A stretch of DNA of 64,000 nucleotides from Pseudomonas putida (lineage in GTDB: Bacteria > Pseudomonadota > Gammaproteobacteria > Pseudomonadales > Pseudomonadaceae): positions 2,790,001 through 2,854,000 of the forward strand of contig NZ_CP113097.1 of NCBI RefSeq assembly GCF_026625125.1, read 5' to 3'. The position numbers were made by a program, and so were the translations under genes. Positions 1 through 8,807 of this stretch are shown piece after piece (position 1 is the stretch's first letter; every line of letters begins with the position of its first letter). The notes beneath the pieces were generated by a model that worked only from the letters and a program-made list of their open reading frames with translations, made no database searches and had not been told where the DNA came from.

Positions 1-789
1 GTAGTCCGGTGCACGGAAGGCGATGCCCCCGACCAGAATGGAAGACAGCGATTCGGTCTTTAGCGCGAAGCCATTGGCGCCGACGTCTATGTCAATGCCA
101 CTGGCGTTCCAGAAGCGGGTGTTGGCGGTCACGAAGGCATCGTTGGGCGCGTGGACGAAGATCTCTACATCAACCCCTCTGCCATCCTTGTCCAGGGCGT
201 AGGCGACCACCTGGCCGACCGGGATCTTGCGGAAATACACCGGGGAGCCGATGTCCAGCGAGCCCAGGTCCTGGGTGTGCAGGGTGAAATGCTTGCCGGG
301 CTCGCCGTAGGTGATGGCGGGTGGGTTTTCGAGGCCGGTGAAATGTTTGACCCGGGTGTTTGACTGGCCGATGTCGGCGCCGATGTAATCGCCCGAGAGC
401 AGGGTGTCTATGCCCGACACGCCGCCGGCACCGATCCGTGGGCGGACCACCCAGAATTTCGAGTCCTCACGGGTGAAGCCTTCTGCCTGCTTGTCGAGCT
501 TGACGGTGGCGTTGACGTTCTTCTGGTCGTTGCTGAGTGCGACCTCGGTCACGTGGCCGATCACGACGTTGCGATAGCGTACTTCGGTCTTGTTGGCTGC
601 AAGCCCGGCACCGGTCTTGAAGGTGAGGGTAATGGTCGGGCCTTCCTGCATGAGGTTGTGCACCACCAGCGAGAGGCCCACAAGCACTGCCACGATCGGC
701 ACGATCCACACCAGTGAAAAGCTGAACCGACGGGTCTTGACCTGTGCCTTGCCCGGCACGGCTGGGCTGTCATTGCTGGATGGGTTCAT
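1..789 (-). CDS. pqiB: PqiB, MCE-domain intermembrane transport protein (partial, 3' end outside)
   Basis: The reading frame is open from an ATG at 789 to the window edge, giving 263 codons of the N-terminal part of a protein that is normally about 550 residues. It starts with a short cytoplasmic stretch, then one membrane-spanning segment (about residues 24-43, VWIVPIVAVLVGLSLVV), then MCE/MlaD repeats, for example GPTITLTFKTGAGL and the GSPVYFRKIPVGQV motif. In the PqiABC system the MCE protein forms a periplasmic tunnel that carries lipids between the two membranes. The start overlaps the end of the upstream PqiA-like gene by 20 bp, so the genes are translationally coupled. The C-terminal MCE domains and PqiC cannot be seen here. 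Confidence 0.9.
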   Translation of the reverse strand, partial: MNPSSNDSPAVPGKAQVKTRRFSFSLVWIVPIVAVLVGLSLVVHNLMQEGPTITLTFKTGAGLAANKTEVRYRNVVIGHVTEVALSNDQKNVNATVKLDKQAEGFTREDSKFWVVRPRIGAGGVSGIDTLLSGDYIGADIGQSNTRVKHFTGLENPPAITYGEPGKHFTLHTQDLGSLDIGSPVYFRKIPVGQVVAYALDKDGRGVDVEIFVHAPNDAFVTANTRFWNASGIDIDVGANGFALKTESLSSILVGGIAFRAPDY

Positions 790-1414
790 CCATGAGCTCC
801 TTGTCAGGTGGCGTGTCCCAGATCAGACGGGGGTCGAAACTCATCGCAGAAAGCATGGTGAACACCACCACCAGGCCAAAGAACAGAATGCCGGGGCGCG
901 GCTCGATATCGCCCAGCGCCTGGAACTTCACCAGCGCCGCAACCAGGGCAACGACCAGCACATCGAGCATCGACCAATAGCCGATCAGTTCAACGAACCG
1001 GTAGAGCTTGGAGCGCTGCTGTTGCGCCCAATGGCTGCCACGCTGGACCGTGATCAACAACATCGACAATGCCATGAACTTCACGCCTGGCACGGCGATG
1101 CTGGCAATGAAGATGATCAGCGCGATATCCCAGGCGCCGTGCTCCCAGAACTCGATCACGCCGCTCATGATGGTGCTGTCGGCACCGCTGCCGAGCATGG
1201 TGGTGTTCATCACCGGCAGCACGTTGGCCGGTATGTAGAAGGCAAGCGCCGCGAAAAGGTAGGCCCAGGTACGGCCCAGGGAATTGGTCTTGCGCCGATG
1301 CAAGGGGGCGTCGCAACGGGGGCACCGATGCGGTTCGTCGCGCATGTCGCAGGCGAGCCCACAACTGTGGCAAAGGCACAGGTTGAGTTCGCTGGCGGTT
1401 GGCGGCCTGTTCAT
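770..1414 (-). CDS. pqiA: PqiA-family integral membrane protein, second half
   Basis: This 214-residue protein matches the C-terminal half of E. coli PqiA. It opens with a zinc-ribbon-like segment (CHSC at about residues 13-16, CPRC at about 30-33) and has four hydrophobic segments, including a PANVLPVMNT motif. The ATG at 1414 overlaps the stop of the preceding PqiA-like gene (ATGA), and longer upstream frames are shadows. PqiA supports the MCE protein PqiB in lipid transport across the envelope. In E. coli the two PqiA halves are one polypeptide; here they are two genes, an arrangement I believe is common in Pseudomonas. Confidence 0.88.
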   Translation of the reverse strand: MNRPPTASELNLCLCHSCGLACDMRDEPHRCPRCDAPLHRRKTNSLGRTWAYLFAALAFYIPANVLPVMNTTMLGSGADSTIMSGVIEFWEHGAWDIALIIFIASIAVPGVKFMALSMLLITVQRGSHWAQQQRSKLYRFVELIGYWSMLDVLVVALVAALVKFQALGDIEPRPGILFFGLVVVFTMLSAMSFDPRLIWDTPPDKELMDEPIQQ

Positions 1415-2010
1415 GGCATATCCCACAGGTCGCGGATGTCCCGGCCGGCAATGCGGATCATCAGCAGGCTCAGGGCGGCCAGTGCGAGCAGGCCGATGCC
1501 CGGCAGCACATCGAGCATCCCGGCGAGCTTGAACACCGCCACCATCGCGCCGAGCAGGCACACTTCCAGCATGCTCCAAGGGCGCAGTGTCTCCAGCCAG
1601 CGCATGCACAGCTTGAATGCCGGTGAGCGGCGGGCGGCAAGGGCGTAACCCAGGACCCAGATGAGCAGAAGCAGTTGGAATGCCGGGGCGATGATGATCG
1701 AGATGGCCGCGACCATGGCCATGAACGTGATCGGCCCCTGGCTCAGTGCCAATACCGAATCCCACAACGTGGCGCTGTTCTTCAGGCCCTTCAGGCTGAT
1801 GCTCATCACTGGATAGAAGTTGGCGAACAACCACAGCACCGCGGCCGTGAGCGTGAGCGCCAGGCGTTGCTCCACCGTCAGGCCATTGTGCCGCTGCAGC
1901 ACACCGCCACAGCGGGCGCACAAGGTCTTCTGATGCTTGGCGAGCAGTGCTTTCTCGTACACGCAGTCGCAGTGCTCGCAGATGATCAATCGCTCTGTCG
2001 GGGGCATCAT
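1411..2010 (-). CDS. pqiA: PqiA-family integral membrane protein, first half
   Basis: This 199-residue protein matches the N-terminal half of PqiA: a zinc-ribbon-like start (CEHC near residue 11, CARC near 32) followed by four membrane segments with the FANFYPVMSI motif, equivalent to the PANVLPVMN motif of the next gene. It is the first gene of a pqiA-pqiA-pqiB operon. The start is one of two adjacent ATG codons at 2010 and 2007, preceded by a weak GAG. The 176 bp upstream, towards the mechanosensitive channel gene, must hold the promoter; I see no clear SoxR or other box in it. Confidence 0.87.
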   Translation of the reverse strand: MMPPTERLIICEHCDCVYEKALLAKHQKTLCARCGGVLQRHNGLTVEQRLALTLTAAVLWLFANFYPVMSISLKGLKNSATLWDSVLALSQGPITFMAMVAAISIIIAPAFQLLLLIWVLGYALAARRSPAFKLCMRWLETLRPWSMLEVCLLGAMVAVFKLAGMLDVLPGIGLLALAALSLLMIRIAGRDIRDLWDMP

Positions 2011-2186
2011 GACGCTCTGGTCAACTGAGGGCAGGCCTTTGTGAATATAGAAGCGCTGCTGTATTAGGCAAATGTTGTGCGAACAAACTGTAAACCCGTG
2101 GGCCAGCGCATTCAGTCGGCCCTATCGCTAACTTTGCCCGATAGCACCGCTGGCGGCCTGCGGGCCGGTAAGCATTGCCCTGATGC

Positions 2187-3839
2187 TCAGCTGACCGGGC
2201 CTTGTTCAGGGGAGTGGGGGCTGGCCGGGGCGGTATGCCACTGCTCTTTGGGTACCCATTTGGCCTGCTCGGGGTCATCCAGGTAGTGCGGGGACATGAT
2301 CTGCACCCCATATTCGTTGAACACGTCCTGAATGTTGGCGTGCAACAGGCTCAGCAGCAGCGCGCGCGGCCTGGGCTCAGCGGGAACGGCCTGCGCGACC
2401 AGGCGGTATTCGGGGTAGAAATCCGAGAGAGCCGTCTGGAACACCTGTGGTCTGGGGTCCTGGAGTACGCCGTCGGTGCGCCGTGCCGCTTCCAGCAACA
2501 TGGCCTCCACCTGTCGCCAAGGCGTGTCGTAGCCGATGGTCACAACCGTGTCCACGACATAGCCTTGCCCTTGCACGATACGCGAGTAGTTCTTGGTCAC
2601 CGCCCCTGTAATCATGGAGTTGGGCAGCGTCAGGACTTCGCCGAGCCCGGTTCTGATCGTCGTGGTGAACATCCCCACTTCGGTCACTGTGCCTTCGTAT
2701 TCGCCCACCCGGACGAACTCGCCGGCCCGAAGGGTACGGGTGTAGGTCAGGATCAAACCGGCTGCGCCCTGGCCGATGACGCTGGTCGCCCCCAGTGAAA
2801 TCATCAAACCGATCAACACCGACAGCCCTTTGAAGGCATCGGTGCCTGAACCTGGCAGATACGGGTAAGCCATCACCAGCGCGAACAGCCAGATGGCCAG
2901 CGAGGTCAGGCGCATGGTGGGTTGCAGGGTTTCGGCGGTGAGCCAGGTCAATGTGCCCGGGCGGGCCATGCGCCGCAGCACACGTTTGGAAAAGGCGCTG
3001 ATGCCACGGGCGATGAAGAAGATCGAGATGGCCACGGCAAGGCCCGGCATGGCACGCAGAATGCCGCTGACCAGGTACCTGAACAGCTCCATCAAGTGGA
3101 TATTCAGGCTTTCGCCCCAGGAGCGGGTGTAGGGGAACTGCGACAGCACGAACCCCAGCCACTGGTAACAGAGCAGCAGCACGATCAACCAGTACAACAG
3201 CCACAGTGAGCGGTCGATCAGGTAGTAGAGGTTCTGCAGATCGAACAGCGGCGTGTGCCCGACCTTGAAGCGCTCGGAGTGTTTGCCCATCAGGCGGGGC
3301 AACAGGCCCAGCAGCTTGCTGCGACCCAAACCTGCAGCCTTGAGCAGCAGGACGAACACCAAGGTGGCGGCCGCCGAGTAGCCCACCGCCGTCAACAGGA
3401 ACTTCAGGCTGCGTGCCTGGCGGGTTTCCTCGACCACCAGGCGCAGGTTTTCGGCAGCACGTTCGGCAGCCTCGTTTGGCGTGATGGCGTCGGCTGCGGC
3501 ATCGAGCGGTGTAACGATGAAGGCGCGACGGCCCCCCAGCAACACCAGATAACTGTTCAGGATAGGGTCGGTCCTGACTTGCAGGTCGTTGTCTTCCTGC
3601 AGGGTTTCTTCGATCAGGCTCTTTGCCCGCTGGGCGCGCGCCTTGGGCGTTTCGCCCAGCAAGGTAGAACGAAAGACGAAAACCGTGCGGTTGATGACCG
3701 TGAGCGCGGCTGGCTCGGCAATGACGCCCTCGACACCTGTGGCGGGCTGCTCGCCGTCGGCGTTAACGAGGGGAGAGACGATCATGTACAACCCCAGAAT
3801 CAGCCAAGCCACCCGCCCAGACCAACGCTTGATCCCCAT
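2187..3839 (-). CDS. MscS-family mechanosensitive ion channel
   Basis: The protein has 550 residues. It has an N-terminal signal-like hydrophobic segment (residues 10-27), a periplasmic domain of about 120 residues, then several membrane helices and the MscS pore and beta-domain (GLMISLGATSVIGQGAAGLILTYTR in two parts, with the following GEFVRVGEYEGTVTEVGMFTTTIRT region; NSMITGAVTKNYSR). MscS-type channels open under membrane tension and release solutes on hypo-osmotic shock. The length is larger than the 286-residue E. coli MscS, so it is one of the mid-size paralogs with an extra periplasmic domain. It is transcribed alone. Osmoregulation is inferred from the family. Confidence 0.88.
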   Translation of the reverse strand: MGIKRWSGRVAWLILGLYMIVSPLVNADGEQPATGVEGVIAEPAALTVINRTVFVFRSTLLGETPKARAQRAKSLIEETLQEDNDLQVRTDPILNSYLVLLGGRRAFIVTPLDAAADAITPNEAAERAAENLRLVVEETRQARSLKFLLTAVGYSAAATLVFVLLLKAAGLGRSKLLGLLPRLMGKHSERFKVGHTPLFDLQNLYYLIDRSLWLLYWLIVLLLCYQWLGFVLSQFPYTRSWGESLNIHLMELFRYLVSGILRAMPGLAVAISIFFIARGISAFSKRVLRRMARPGTLTWLTAETLQPTMRLTSLAIWLFALVMAYPYLPGSGTDAFKGLSVLIGLMISLGATSVIGQGAAGLILTYTRTLRAGEFVRVGEYEGTVTEVGMFTTTIRTGLGEVLTLPNSMITGAVTKNYSRIVQGQGYVVDTVVTIGYDTPWRQVEAMLLEAARRTDGVLQDPRPQVFQTALSDFYPEYRLVAQAVPAEPRPRALLLSLLHANIQDVFNEYGVQIMSPHYLDDPEQAKWVPKEQWHTAPASPHSPEQGPVS

Positions 3840-4028
3840 GCTTCACTCTCCGGCGCCTGCCTGCGAATTGTTTCCAGCATAGCCGGCTTCAGGCAACCTT
3901 CAGTGGCGTGCAGGAGTCGGCTTCATCAAGCGATGCAGGGACGTCACCACGCTGTAGAATGCTCACCTCTGCCTTCGCCAAGGAATCAAGATGCCGTTGC
4001 ACCCTATGCCCACCGCAAGCGCCGCTTC

Positions 4029-4646
4029 ATGAGCCGTTCGCTGTTCGTCTCCATGGACGGGCCCAAGGGCACCGGCAAAACTACATTGTTGGAGTCCGTC
4101 ACCCAGGCACTGCGGGCTGACGGGCTGAAAGTCATCCGCATCTGCGAGCGAAAAAGCGACCCCTACAGGGCTGAAACCATGGCACTGGTCAACCAGTTCG
4201 TCAGAAACCCCAGCCCGGACCTTGAGCTGGCGATCTGTGAGCGCTTTGCCCAGAGCCGTGCGTGGATATCCCGGCACGTGCTGGCCAGGCAGCCGCCGGA
4301 CAGCATCATCCTGATCGACCGCTGGTACCCTTCGGACGCTGCATTTCGCCGGCTGATCCCGTTCCCTGGGATTCTGCGCCTGAACACCGCTTGTGATGTG
4401 CGCATACCCGACCTGCATGTGGGGGTGGTCACCGCCCCGGCTATTTCATGGGCGAGGGCGACGGCACGCACGCGCGGGTTGAGCAGCACGGTGATGCACA
4501 GGTTCGAAGAGCATGTGGCCTGTACCCAGGCCTTCGAGCGAGCCGTTGCAGACAACGGCTGGCTGATGTGCCGCAATGAAGGGACGATCGAAGACGCTAC
4601 GCTGCAGGTGGTTTCAGCGATTCAGCGCGTGCTTCGACGCCCTTAG
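4029..4646 (+). CDS. Thymidylate-kinase-like P-loop protein
   Basis: This 205-residue protein has a Walker A motif GPKGTGKT at residues 10-17 and a DRWYPSDAAFRR segment near residue 98, resembling the DR(Y/F) motif of dTMP kinases. I chose the ATG at 4029 because the longer open frame upstream runs antisense through the channel gene. dTMP kinases phosphorylate dTMP to dTDP, but the true tmk of Pseudomonas lies beside holB, so this is probably a paralog with another nucleotide or unknown substrate. It stands alone and converges on the reductase gene with only 12 bp between the stop codons. Confidence 0.7.
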   Translation: MSRSLFVSMDGPKGTGKTTLLESVTQALRADGLKVIRICERKSDPYRAETMALVNQFVRNPSPDLELAICERFAQSRAWISRHVLARQPPDSIILIDRWYPSDAAFRRLIPFPGILRLNTACDVRIPDLHVGVVTAPAISWARATARTRGLSSTVMHRFEEHVACTQAFERAVADNGWLMCRNEGTIEDATLQVVSAIQRVLRRP

Positions 4647-4658
4647 CGCGTGCCTCGT

Positions 4659-5603
4659 TCAGGCGTCGAGCACCAAGCGCGAAGAGCGCGCCCCTGAGAC
4701 ACACGGCGTGATCCATTCCCCGCTGCTGCGTTGAGCTTCGGTCAGGCACTCGTCACGGTGCTCTGGCGTGCCCTCGATGACCCGGCACATGCACGCGCCG
4801 CAAATGCCCATGCCGCACGAGATGGGCAGGTCCACCCCGACCCGCGCAGCGGCTTTCAACAGGCTCTCGCCCGTTTGTACCTGCACCTCATGCCCGCTGC
4901 GCTGCAACACCAGTGTGCAGCTGGAATGGGTTGCGGCTGTGGGCTCGCCGGGCTTGAAGTGCTCGCGGCACAGGGCCGATGCTGGCCAGCCCTGGTTGAG
5001 AGCGGCGTGCTCCACACTGTCCATGAACCCTGCGGGCCCGCAGCAATACACGCTGGCGTGGGGCTGCCAAACGGGCAACAGCTCGCTCAAGGCTTGCTTG
5101 ATCTGCGCAGCGCGCAAGCCGCTGAATACTTCGATGGGCAGGCCCTGGCGCTGGACCAGCGGCAGCGGGTGCGCATCACGGGTGAAATACAGCAGGCGCG
5201 CCGCGCGCCCTTGGGCCAGGCATTGGCGGTACATCGGTAGCAGAGGCGTGATGCCGATGCCGGCCGCCAGCAATACCACTGAACCTGTCCCCGGTTGCAG
5301 GGCAAACTGGTTGCGCGGGGTGCCGACCTCGATCCGTGCACCCAGGCGCAGGTGCTCGTGCAGCCACTGTGAACCGCCGCGTGAGGCAGGCTCACGCTTG
5401 ATACCCAGGTACAGATGGCCCTCCTCGGGCAGGCTGACCACCGAATACTGGCGGACCATGCCGTTGCCCAGGCGCAGGTCGACATGGGCGCCGGCGGCCC
5501 AGCTCAGCGGCAGCGGTGCGCCGCCCGGCGTGCCGAGCTCGACACCCAGCACGTCGTCAGCTTCCAGGCGCAAGGCGCGTACTTGCAATGAGGTCCAGCT
5601 CAT
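4659..5603 (-). CDS. PDR/VanB-type flavin and 2Fe-2S oxidoreductase
   Basis: The 314 residues show three domains in order: an FMN-binding beta-barrel with RQYSVVS (about 52-58), an NAD-binding domain with AAGIGITPLL (about 113-122) and CCGPAGFM (about 187-194), and a C-terminal plant-type ferredoxin with CGMGICGACMCRV and a later cysteine as 2Fe-2S ligands. Such proteins pass electrons from NADH to Rieske oxygenases. The start overlaps the amidohydrolase stop (ATGA) and it is the last gene of the operon, so it most likely serves the Rieske oxygenase encoded four genes upstream. Confidence 0.9.
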   Translation of the reverse strand: MSWTSLQVRALRLEADDVLGVELGTPGGAPLPLSWAAGAHVDLRLGNGMVRQYSVVSLPEEGHLYLGIKREPASRGGSQWLHEHLRLGARIEVGTPRNQFALQPGTGSVVLLAAGIGITPLLPMYRQCLAQGRAARLLYFTRDAHPLPLVQRQGLPIEVFSGLRAAQIKQALSELLPVWQPHASVYCCGPAGFMDSVEHAALNQGWPASALCREHFKPGEPTAATHSSCTLVLQRSGHEVQVQTGESLLKAAARVGVDLPISCGMGICGACMCRVIEGTPEHRDECLTEAQRSSGEWITPCVSGARSSRLVLDA

Positions 5604-7030
5604 GCGCGCACCCCCGCAGCGCGCTGCAGGCGCAGCACGGCCTCACGGGCCTGGCTACCGAGTTCGGCGAGGTCCAGGCCAGGGATCGTGTCGTTGTCCA
5701 CGCTCAGGCGCCCACCTACCAACAAGGCCCGCAAGGTCGGCCGACCACCCCCCACCACGGGCGCAATGCCCGGGTCATGCAAGCCGAAGTACCGCGGCTG
5801 GTCCAGGCGGTAGACGGCCAGGTCCGCGGCCATGCCAACCTGCAGCGTGCCAAGGGCGTTCAGCCCGAGCACCTGAGCCCCACCGGCGGTGCCCCAACGC
5901 ACCACGTCTTCCACGCTGGCGGCATGGGCGCCGCCTTCCAGCTCGCCGCCTGCATAGTCGGGCAACGCCCGCTCACCGGCCTTGGCCCGTTGCATCAACC
6001 AGGCGGCGTGGGTTTCGCTGATCATGTCGCAGGCTTCGTTGGAGGCTGCGCCGTCGACACCGATCGAGATCGGCATGCCGGCCGCTTCCATCGCCAGGAT
6101 ATCGGCGATGCCGCTGCCCAAACGCCCGTTGCTTTGCGGGCAGTGGGCAATGCCGGTACCGGTGGCGCCCAGCAGGCGGATTTCCTCGCGGCTGAGCTTG
6201 ACCAGATGGGCGAACCACACGTCAGCGCCGAGCCACTCGTGCTCTGCGCAGAACGCCACCGGAGACAGGTTGTAGCGGCGCTGCACCTCGTTCTGGTACT
6301 CCACCGTTTCGCTCAGGTGGCTGTGCAGGCGGATGCCCAGCTGGCGTGCAGCGCGGGCGGTTTCGCGCAGGTGCTCTGGCGGCATCGAGTAAGGCGGGCT
6401 GGTGGGCGCCATCACCACCCGGCGCCAGGCGTCGGGGGCAGGGTCGTGGTAGGTGCGCACCAGCCGCCCGACGTCATCAAGGTACTGTTCGAGGGTTTCC
6501 GGGCCGGCACTGGCGGCGCCTTCGGCCTGGCGCACCTGGGTTGCGCCGCCTCGGCACAGCACGAAACGCAGGCCTAGTCGCTCTGCCTCCTCGAACAGAA
6601 TCTGCGCGCTATCAAAGGCCATGCCTGGCAGGTACAGGTAATGATGATCAGCGACCGTGCTGCAGCCGGAGCGGGCAAGCTCGACCAGGCCGATACGCGC
6701 GGCCAGGCGGAAGCTGTGCTCATCGAACAGGCCGCGGTAGCGATAGGGCACCGCGGCCAACCACGCCCCCAGGCTGTGATCGATGCCAGCCGGGATCCCT
6801 TTGAGAAGTGACTGGAACAGATGATGATGGGTATTCACCCAACCTGGGTAAACCACGCAGTCGGTGGCGTCGAGCACCTGCTCTGCGGCCAGCGGTTGCA
6901 AAGCGCCGAGGGCAGCGATGCGCCCTTGGCTGATACGGATGTCCGGCCCGGCGTGGCGGGCGGCTGCGCCGGGCAGGCCGGTGAGGATGGCGCTGGCGTT
7001 GCGGATCAGCCAGCTGTCGGTAGGGTTCAT
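5600..7030 (-). CDS. 8-oxoguanine-deaminase-like amidohydrolase
   Basis: This 476-residue metal-dependent hydrolase of the TRZ/ATZ branch shows the ligands THHHLFQ (HxH, about residue 67), LHSHLSE, GIAHCPQSN and GVDGAASN. This set matches 8-oxoguanine deaminases and related purine or pterin deaminases, which release ammonia from an aminated heterocycle. The ATG at 7030 was chosen because it begins the normal family start (NPTDSWLIRNA); a longer frame runs into the permease gene. Its place in an operon with a Rieske oxygenase, reductase and importer suggests stepwise use of an N-heterocycle as nitrogen source. The exact substrate is inference. Confidence 0.82.
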   Translation of the reverse strand: MNPTDSWLIRNASAILTGLPGAAARHAGPDIRISQGRIAALGALQPLAAEQVLDATDCVVYPGWVNTHHHLFQSLLKGIPAGIDHSLGAWLAAVPYRYRGLFDEHSFRLAARIGLVELARSGCSTVADHHYLYLPGMAFDSAQILFEEAERLGLRFVLCRGGATQVRQAEGAASAGPETLEQYLDDVGRLVRTYHDPAPDAWRRVVMAPTSPPYSMPPEHLRETARAARQLGIRLHSHLSETVEYQNEVQRRYNLSPVAFCAEHEWLGADVWFAHLVKLSREEIRLLGATGTGIAHCPQSNGRLGSGIADILAMEAAGMPISIGVDGAASNEACDMISETHAAWLMQRAKAGERALPDYAGGELEGGAHAASVEDVVRWGTAGGAQVLGLNALGTLQVGMAADLAVYRLDQPRYFGLHDPGIAPVVGGGRPTLRALLVGGRLSVDNDTIPGLDLAELGSQAREAVLRLQRAAGVRA

Positions 7031-7046
7031 GAGGGGCTCCAAGGGC

Positions 7047-7850
7047 TTAACCCAGTTCACTTTCGTGCCAGTGGCGCAGGCTCAAACGTGCCAGCAAGGC
7101 CATCAGGCTGAACAATGCGACGCCGGTCAGGGCGATCAGCACCAGGGCGGCGAACAGCCGCGGAATATTGAGCTGAAAGCCCGCTTGCAGGATCTGGTAC
7201 GCCAGCCCGGCGCCGGTGCCCCCGGTGCCGGCCACGAATTCGGCCACCACCGCGCCGATCAATGCCAGGCCACTGGCAATGCGCAGGCCGGCGAAGAAGC
7301 ACGGCAAGGCACTGGGAATACGCAGGCGCAACAGCACCTGCCAGCGGCTGGCGCGATTGAGGCGGAACAGGTTGAGCAGCCCCGGGTTGACGCTGCGCAG
7401 GCCCAGCACAGTGTTGGCGATGATCGGAAATACCGCCACCAGAGTGGCGCAGATCACCAGCGCCAGGGTGGTGTCGCTGCACCAGATGATGATCAGCGGT
7501 GCAATCGCCACCACCGGCGTCACCTGCAGCAATATCGCGTAGGGGAACAGGCTGGCTTCCACCAGCCGGCTCTGTACGAACACGAATGCGGCCAGGGTAC
7601 CGATGACCACTGCGAGGGCGAACGAGAGGAAGGTGATCTTCAGGGTCATCCACAGCGCACCGAGCAGCATGGGCCCGTCGCTGATCAGCGTGCGGCCGAT
7701 GTCGGCGGGTGATGGCACCAGGTAGACTGGTACTTGCCAGGCAATGCATGCCAGCTGCCAGAGGCCCAGCAGCACAGCGCCGACCAGCAGCGGCGAAGCG
7801 ATGCGCAGCACCGTGGGGTTGTGTAGCCAGGGAGTAGAGGGTCGACTCAT
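7047..7850 (-). CDS. ABC transporter permease, NitT/TauT type
   Basis: The 267 residues contain about six membrane helices and the inner-membrane permease motif region around NLFRLNRASRWQVLLRLRIPSALP, which contacts the ATPase (EAA-like loop). The family moves nitrate, taurine, sulfonates, pyrimidine precursors or purines with a periplasmic binding protein. It lies 16 bp upstream of the amidohydrolase and 36 bp downstream of the ATPase gene, in the same operon. The substrate cannot be read from the permease itself; the neighbouring deaminase points to a purine-like compound. Confidence 0.9.
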   Translation of the reverse strand: MSRPSTPWLHNPTVLRIASPLLVGAVLLGLWQLACIAWQVPVYLVPSPADIGRTLISDGPMLLGALWMTLKITFLSFALAVVIGTLAAFVFVQSRLVEASLFPYAILLQVTPVVAIAPLIIIWCSDTTLALVICATLVAVFPIIANTVLGLRSVNPGLLNLFRLNRASRWQVLLRLRIPSALPCFFAGLRIASGLALIGAVVAEFVAGTGGTGAGLAYQILQAGFQLNIPRLFAALVLIALTGVALFSLMALLARLSLRHWHESELG

Positions 7851-7886
7851 GTCAGGGCTCTCATGTTGTGCTCTGAAGTTATGCGC

Positions 7887-8741
7887 TCAAGCAGGCTCGC
7901 CGTTGGCCTGGGCCAGCAGCCGGGACAGGTGGGCGCACTGGGCGATGAAGGCGGGGGAGGTGCGGTAGGCCTCATCCCGCTGCAGCGGGCCGTCGATGGG
8001 CACATCGGCGATCACCCGCCCGGGTCGGGCACCCATCACCACCACCCGCGATGACAGGTACACCGCCTCGAAGATGCTGTGGGTGACGAACACCACGGTC
8101 AGGTCGCGCTGGGCCCAGAGCTGGCGCAGGTCGCTGTCGAGCTTGTTACGGGTGAACTCGTCCAGGGCGCCGAACGGCTCGTCCATCAACAGCAGGTTGG
8201 GTTCGGTGGCCAACGCCCGGGCGATCGATGCGCGCATCTGCATGCCGCCCGACAACTCGCGGGGGTAGGCCTGGCCGAACGCGCCCAGGCCAACCAGCTC
8301 CAGCGCCGCCTGTACCTTGGGCTGGCTGTGGGCTTTGGGCATGCCGGCGAGGTCAAGCGGCAGGCGCACGTTGTCCTGCACCTTGGCCCAGGGCATCAAG
8401 GTCGCCTCCTGGAACACCATCGCCAGGCTACGCCCCGCACCGGTGCCCAATGGCTCGCTGCCTGGGGCATCCTTGCCCCACCAGCGCACGTGGCCTGCCG
8501 AGGGTTGTTCAAGGCCGGCGAACATTTTCAACAAGGTGCTTTTGCCGCAGCCTGACGGGCCCAGCAACGACACGAACTCGCCGCGCTGGATCGCCAGCTT
8601 GACGCGGTGCAGGGCGACGGTGCCGTTGCTGTAGGTCTTCTCGACCTGGTTGGCGAACAGCGGCGTATCGCCACCCAACGCGTCGGCGTTGGGTGGCGCC
8701 TGCAGCTGGGCGCGGGTTTCGGATAGGGTCTGCATCAACAT
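7887..8741 (-). CDS. ABC transporter ATPase, NitT/TauT type
   Basis: This 284-residue ATPase has Walker A GPSGCGKST (about residues 63-71), the signature LSGGMQMR, Walker B LLLMDEPFGALD and the switch histidine in VFVTHSIFEA. I chose the ATG at 8741 (MLMQTLSE) because GGGAGAG lies at a good distance before it; an ATG 45 bp upstream is possible. It energises the importer formed with the permease downstream and the binding protein two genes upstream. Confidence 0.92.
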   Translation of the reverse strand: MLMQTLSETRAQLQAPPNADALGGDTPLFANQVEKTYSNGTVALHRVKLAIQRGEFVSLLGPSGCGKSTLLKMFAGLEQPSAGHVRWWGKDAPGSEPLGTGAGRSLAMVFQEATLMPWAKVQDNVRLPLDLAGMPKAHSQPKVQAALELVGLGAFGQAYPRELSGGMQMRASIARALATEPNLLLMDEPFGALDEFTRNKLDSDLRQLWAQRDLTVVFVTHSIFEAVYLSSRVVVMGARPGRVIADVPIDGPLQRDEAYRTSPAFIAQCAHLSRLLAQANGEPA

Positions 8742-8807
8742 GGCGCTCTCCCATAAGGTCATGAGCGGTTGCATATGCCCCGGCACACCGGGGCGCCGAA
8801 CAGGCGG

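Noticed and set aside
590..1648. Long plus-strand open frame over pqiA/pqiB
   Set aside because: It is antisense to well-supported genes with family motifs and has no plausible product.
3255..4028. N-terminal extension of the thymidylate-kinase-like protein
   Set aside because: The extra frame runs antisense through the MscS gene; the P-loop protein has a normal start at 4029.
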